Shown here piece by piece: positions 60,280 through 62,247 of a stretch of DNA of 62,247 nt. Positions within the stretch are counted from its first letter, which is position 1, and each line of letters starts with the position of its first letter. The DNA is from Fidelibacterota bacterium (GTDB taxonomy: Bacteria; Pseudomonadota; Alphaproteobacteria; Rhodospirillales; Rhodospirillaceae), in the NCBI GenBank assembly GCA_947476275.1, contig CANJPQ010000024.1:1-62247 (forward strand). Direction: 5' to 3'. The position numbers and the translations under genes were made by a program. The notes under the pieces were generated by a model. That model was not told the origin of the DNA and did no database searches. It saw nothing but the letters and a program-made list of their open reading frames with translations.

Positions 60280-60401
60280 GCCGCATCCCGGCGCGGGGTC
60301 AGTTCTCGATCGTGCGCAAGCGCGTCGGGGAGCATGCCAAAGTCACGGCTCATTAAGTTTGTAAGCCCTGCATCATGATACGCCGTCGACGCGGGCACCA
60401 T
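60276..60401 (-). CDS. Possible short upstream ORF coupled to the second solute-binding protein
   Basis: A 41-residue frame (MVPASTAYHDAGLTN..., ending RRDAA) has GGAG four bases before the ATG at 60401. Its TGA overlaps the next ATG in the ATGA pattern seen throughout this window's operons. The frame is open further upstream to 60668, but that part overlaps a plus-strand gene. It has no recognised family. It could be a leader peptide, a gene remnant or chance. Confidence 0.3.
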   Translation of the reverse strand: MVPASTAYHDAGLTNLMSRDFGMLPDALAHDRELTPRRDAA

Positions 60402-60489
60402 CTGCTCCACGCCCCGGCCCGCGGGAAGGGTAACGCCGACGCGTCGAGGCTGGATTTGCGCAAACACACCGCCGGCGGCGTCGTGCCGA

Positions 60490-60540
60490 GAACTGCACAC
60501 ACCGTGAGCGTGGACGATGGCAGAATTCTGGGATATGTTC
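60490..60540 (+). promoter_or_regulatory. Copy 2 of the duplicated promoter-like element
   Basis: The 27-bp block at 60490-60516 matches 55254-55280 with one difference (C for G), and TATGTTC again starts 18 bases after it, at 60534. It lies 30-80 bp upstream of the ATG at 60570, which has an AAGGACAGG ribosome-binding region, so it probably drives the effector/partner pair. Between 60280 and 60489 I see nothing else besides the short antisense-side ORF described. Confidence 0.6.
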
Positions 60541-60569
60541 CCGTTACGTTCTAAGGACAGGATATCGCG

Positions 60570-61262
60570 ATGTCCGACCGCAGAGACCTTCACAAGATCG
60601 CCGCCGACCTCGTCGATTTCATCGACAAGAACCCGACGGACCGCGGCAAGGGCCGTGGTCCAGGGCACGACGTCTCTAGCGAACCGCGCGTGCCGAAAGG
60701 CAATTCCGATGGCGGCCAGTGGACCACCGGAGGCGCATCCGGAGGGAGTGGTAGCACTAATTCAGGAGGCGGTCGTACGAACAGTTCGGGACGCAGTAGC
60801 ACCTCCCAGGCGCGCGCCTCAGCACGCGGCACAACCGTCACCATCATTCATCCCGACGGAACAGCCGAAATTCGGAAGGGCGGAAGTCATGCGTGGCGCA
60901 ATAACAATCCAGGCAACATCGAGGCTGGCAGAGGCGCGCGAGAAAAGGGAGCGGTCGGGTCAGACGGCAGGTTTGCGATTTTCCCAGACGAGGCTACCGG
61001 CACATCAGCTCAAGAAGACCTTTTGAAGGGTCCTTACTACTCCGGCATGACGATAGACGAGGCTGTCGCGGCCTGGGCCCCCGAAAAGGATGGAAACGAT
61101 ACTGCGGCTTATCAAGCTTTCGTACGCAAGGCCTCTGGCCTTGATGGAGATCGAAAGATTGGTGATCTAACCCCAGAAGAGCGTCAACGCTTTATGGCCG
61201 CGCAACGCCGGATGGAAGGGTGGAAGCCCGGCGCGGTAGGATTTCTGGGTCGGCAGGATTGA
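60570..61262 (+). CDS. Candidate peptidoglycan-targeting effector or phage-like lytic protein
   Basis: The 230-residue protein has an N-terminal stretch of about 35 charged residues, a VPKGNSDGGQWT motif seen in phage-derived and toxin-carrier proteins, and a Gly/Ser/Asn/Thr-rich linker (about 50-85). Its C-terminal domain reads AWRNNNPGNIEAGRGA, FAIFPDEATG, MTIDEAVAAWAPEKDGNDTAAY and MAAQRRMEGWKPG. The RNNNPGN motif marks a lysozyme-like domain found in phage structural proteins and antibacterial effectors. No signal peptide. Ten bases later comes a gene for an exported protein, the arrangement expected for an effector and its periplasmic immunity protein. Confidence 0.65.
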   Translation: MSDRRDLHKIAADLVDFIDKNPTDRGKGRGPGHDVSSEPRVPKGNSDGGQWTTGGASGGSGSTNSGGGRTNSSGRSSTSQARASARGTTVTIIHPDGTAEIRKGGSHAWRNNNPGNIEAGRGAREKGAVGSDGRFAIFPDEATGTSAQEDLLKGPYYSGMTIDEAVAAWAPEKDGNDTAAYQAFVRKASGLDGDRKIGDLTPEERQRFMAAQRRMEGWKPGAVGFLGRQD

Positions 61263-61272
61263 TCTCACTACC

Positions 61273-61926
61273 ATGAAGCATTGCTTTTGGATCGGGGTCT
61301 GGGCTGCGCTTCTCGCGTCCCCCGCAGAGGCATTGGAAAAATCGCGTCCCAACTTGTCTAGCGCCGCGCCCATTGCCCTCGTTCATGGTGTTACCAGGGT
61401 CGAGGACTTCGACGGCAAGGGCCATCCCGCGCAGATCGTTTTGGCCTGGCGTGAGAACATGAATGCCCACGGTTACGCCATTTACTCCGTTCTTATGCCG
61501 CGACCGGACGAACAAACCGATTGGAACCTCGTCACATTCGAGACTCATGACAGCAAGCGGAAGGGCGGCAGCGAACGCAATGAACTGTATGACGAACCCT
61601 TCAATGACGAGCAGGTCGTCGCCAGCGTTCGCTTCTTAAAGGCCCAATGGAAAGGGAAGCGCGCCACGCTCGCAGTTACCGCACGTCGCGATCTCTCTCA
61701 TATGGAAAGCTTTATCGACTCAGTTCCAGTGGAGTTCGAAATCTACACGCTGACGAGCAACGAGGACGGCGTTCCGGGTTGGCCTTTTTACTACTTCGAT
61801 CGCGTTGAACACTTCAGGTCAGACAAGCGGTATTGCAATTCCGACTTGGCTTTGTCGAACGAACTAGGGTTGCCGTTACCGACCGACTACGCGGGTCCTA
61901 ATAGAGACGACGGCTGCATACGGTGA
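61273..61926 (+). CDS. Exported protein of unknown function, possible immunity partner
   Basis: The 217-residue protein begins with a signal peptide (MKHCFWIGVWAALLASPAEA). The mature part is soluble, rich in charged and aromatic residues, with three more cysteines (KRYCNSD and DDGCIR near the end among them). It follows the lytic-domain gene by ten bases and has the same strand and looser codon bias. I do not recognise the family. Being exported beside a candidate peptidoglycan-degrading protein, it may neutralise that activity in the periplasm. Confidence 0.6.
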   Translation: MKHCFWIGVWAALLASPAEALEKSRPNLSSAAPIALVHGVTRVEDFDGKGHPAQIVLAWRENMNAHGYAIYSVLMPRPDEQTDWNLVTFETHDSKRKGGSERNELYDEPFNDEQVVASVRFLKAQWKGKRATLAVTARRDLSHMESFIDSVPVEFEIYTLTSNEDGVPGWPFYYFDRVEHFRSDKRYCNSDLALSNELGLPLPTDYAGPNRDDGCIR

Positions 61927-62101
61927 GAACCAGACGAGCAACGAGATGAGTGCGGGAATTGTGTCGCACTTGGACTTACTCAACTTCTCTGGAATGTAGT
62001 GGTGCCCAGGAGAGGTGCGCCACAAGCTAGTGGTTTCAATGGGTTATGGAAGAGTGCGACATTAAATCTTCCCGTATCTTCCCGTGGTTTACCGCCGGAA
62101 T
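61927..62101. other. Noncoding gap before the IS21 end; nothing recognised
   Basis: This 175-bp stretch has moderate GC, no frame with a plausible start, and one direct repeat (cttcccgtatcttcccgtgg, near 62069-62088). No transcription signals are evident. Confidence 0.5.
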
Positions 62102-62247
62102 TGTCAATCGGCAGCGAAGTGGGACCCCGTATCGGCATCCAATAGGGACCCCTGTCGGTATCGCCCGGAGGCGATGCGCGGAGCCCTTGCGTAGCGCAGC
62201 GCATCGACGGAGGGCGCTCTCAGGCGCCGGTTATTCTCTGTTTTTAA
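62102..62247 (+). mobile_element. IS21-family insertion sequence, one end
   Basis: From 62102 the sequence reads TGTCAATCGGCAGCGAAGTG, followed by GGGACCCC at 62131-62138 and again at 62156-62163, each near a (T/A)CGG(C/T)A block. Such TGT-starting ends with repeated gtgggacccc motifs are the transposase-binding repeats of IS21-family elements. The istA gene would begin beyond the right edge. No target duplication can be seen with one end only. Confidence 0.7.

Noticed and set aside
57619-60378. A 919-codon plus-strand open frame across the binding-protein/monooxygenase operon
   Set aside because: It is antisense to three clear genes; in high-GC DNA such long shadow frames are common, and it has no protein motifs.

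Overview
The window comes from a high-GC alphaproteobacterium. Gene content points there: CobO/CobQ/CobS/CobT-type cobalamin genes under a B12 riboswitch, a Caulobacter-like ceramide locus, the lptC-lptA-lptB-rpoN-ptsN block, a complete Ada protein and FkbM-type methyltransferases. The genus cannot be read from the sequence. Both edges are insertion-sequence ends (IS5-type transposase start on the left, IS21-like terminal repeats on the right), as is common where assemblies break.

Region 1 (1-3906) holds an IS5 fragment, a 5'-truncated glycosyltransferase remnant, and a two-component pair: a receiver protein with a C-terminal Hpt-like segment, then a membrane sensor kinase. Region 2 (3903-15589) is one long minus-strand cobalamin operon: btuB, cobC, cobO, btuF, btuC, btuD, cobD/cbiB, cobQ, cobT, cobS and a cysteine phosphatase. 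It is preceded by a B12 riboswitch whose expression platform can hide the btuB ribosome-binding site; cobU/cobP is divergent, followed by an enoyl reductase-like gene. The genes cover uptake and late assembly; the corrin ring genes are not here. Region 3 (16595-24022) has a secreted-methyltransferase/VOC cluster, a BisC-like molybdoenzyme, a DmeF-type cobalt/nickel exporter, a small membrane protein and a Tat-exported amine oxidase.

Region 4 (24133-35231) is the most interesting: a ceramide (sphingolipid) locus. One operon encodes an acyl-ACP synthetase-like enzyme, a CerR-like reductase, an acyl carrier protein and serine palmitoyltransferase. A second encodes a lone LptG-like permease, a His-box hydroxylase and a bacterial ceramide synthase. 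A third encodes a ceramide/lipid kinase, a Tam41-like nucleotidyltransferase and a sulfotransferase. Together they suggest a modified, anionic, possibly sulfated sphingolipid that is moved to the outer membrane. Region 5 (35688-37650) is a minimal bufferin-type RiPP operon (bufABC).

Region 6 (37634-48567) mixes an unrecognised 570-residue protein, Ada, an acyl-CoA ligase, an Lrp regulator divergent from a homodimeric E1/transketolase-like enzyme, a lipoprotein with a TonB C-terminal domain and membrane proteins. Region 7 (48596-54354) is ptsN, rpoN, lptB, lptA, lptC and kdsD. Region 8 (54562-62247) has RNase D, an FkbM methyltransferase with an uncertain start, a solute-binding protein/flavin monooxygenase/solute-binding protein set, and a candidate peptidoglycan-targeting effector with a secreted partner beside the IS21 end. 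A 27-bp promoter element is duplicated at 55254 and 60490.

All calls rest on reading the translated sequence and motifs; no database search was run.
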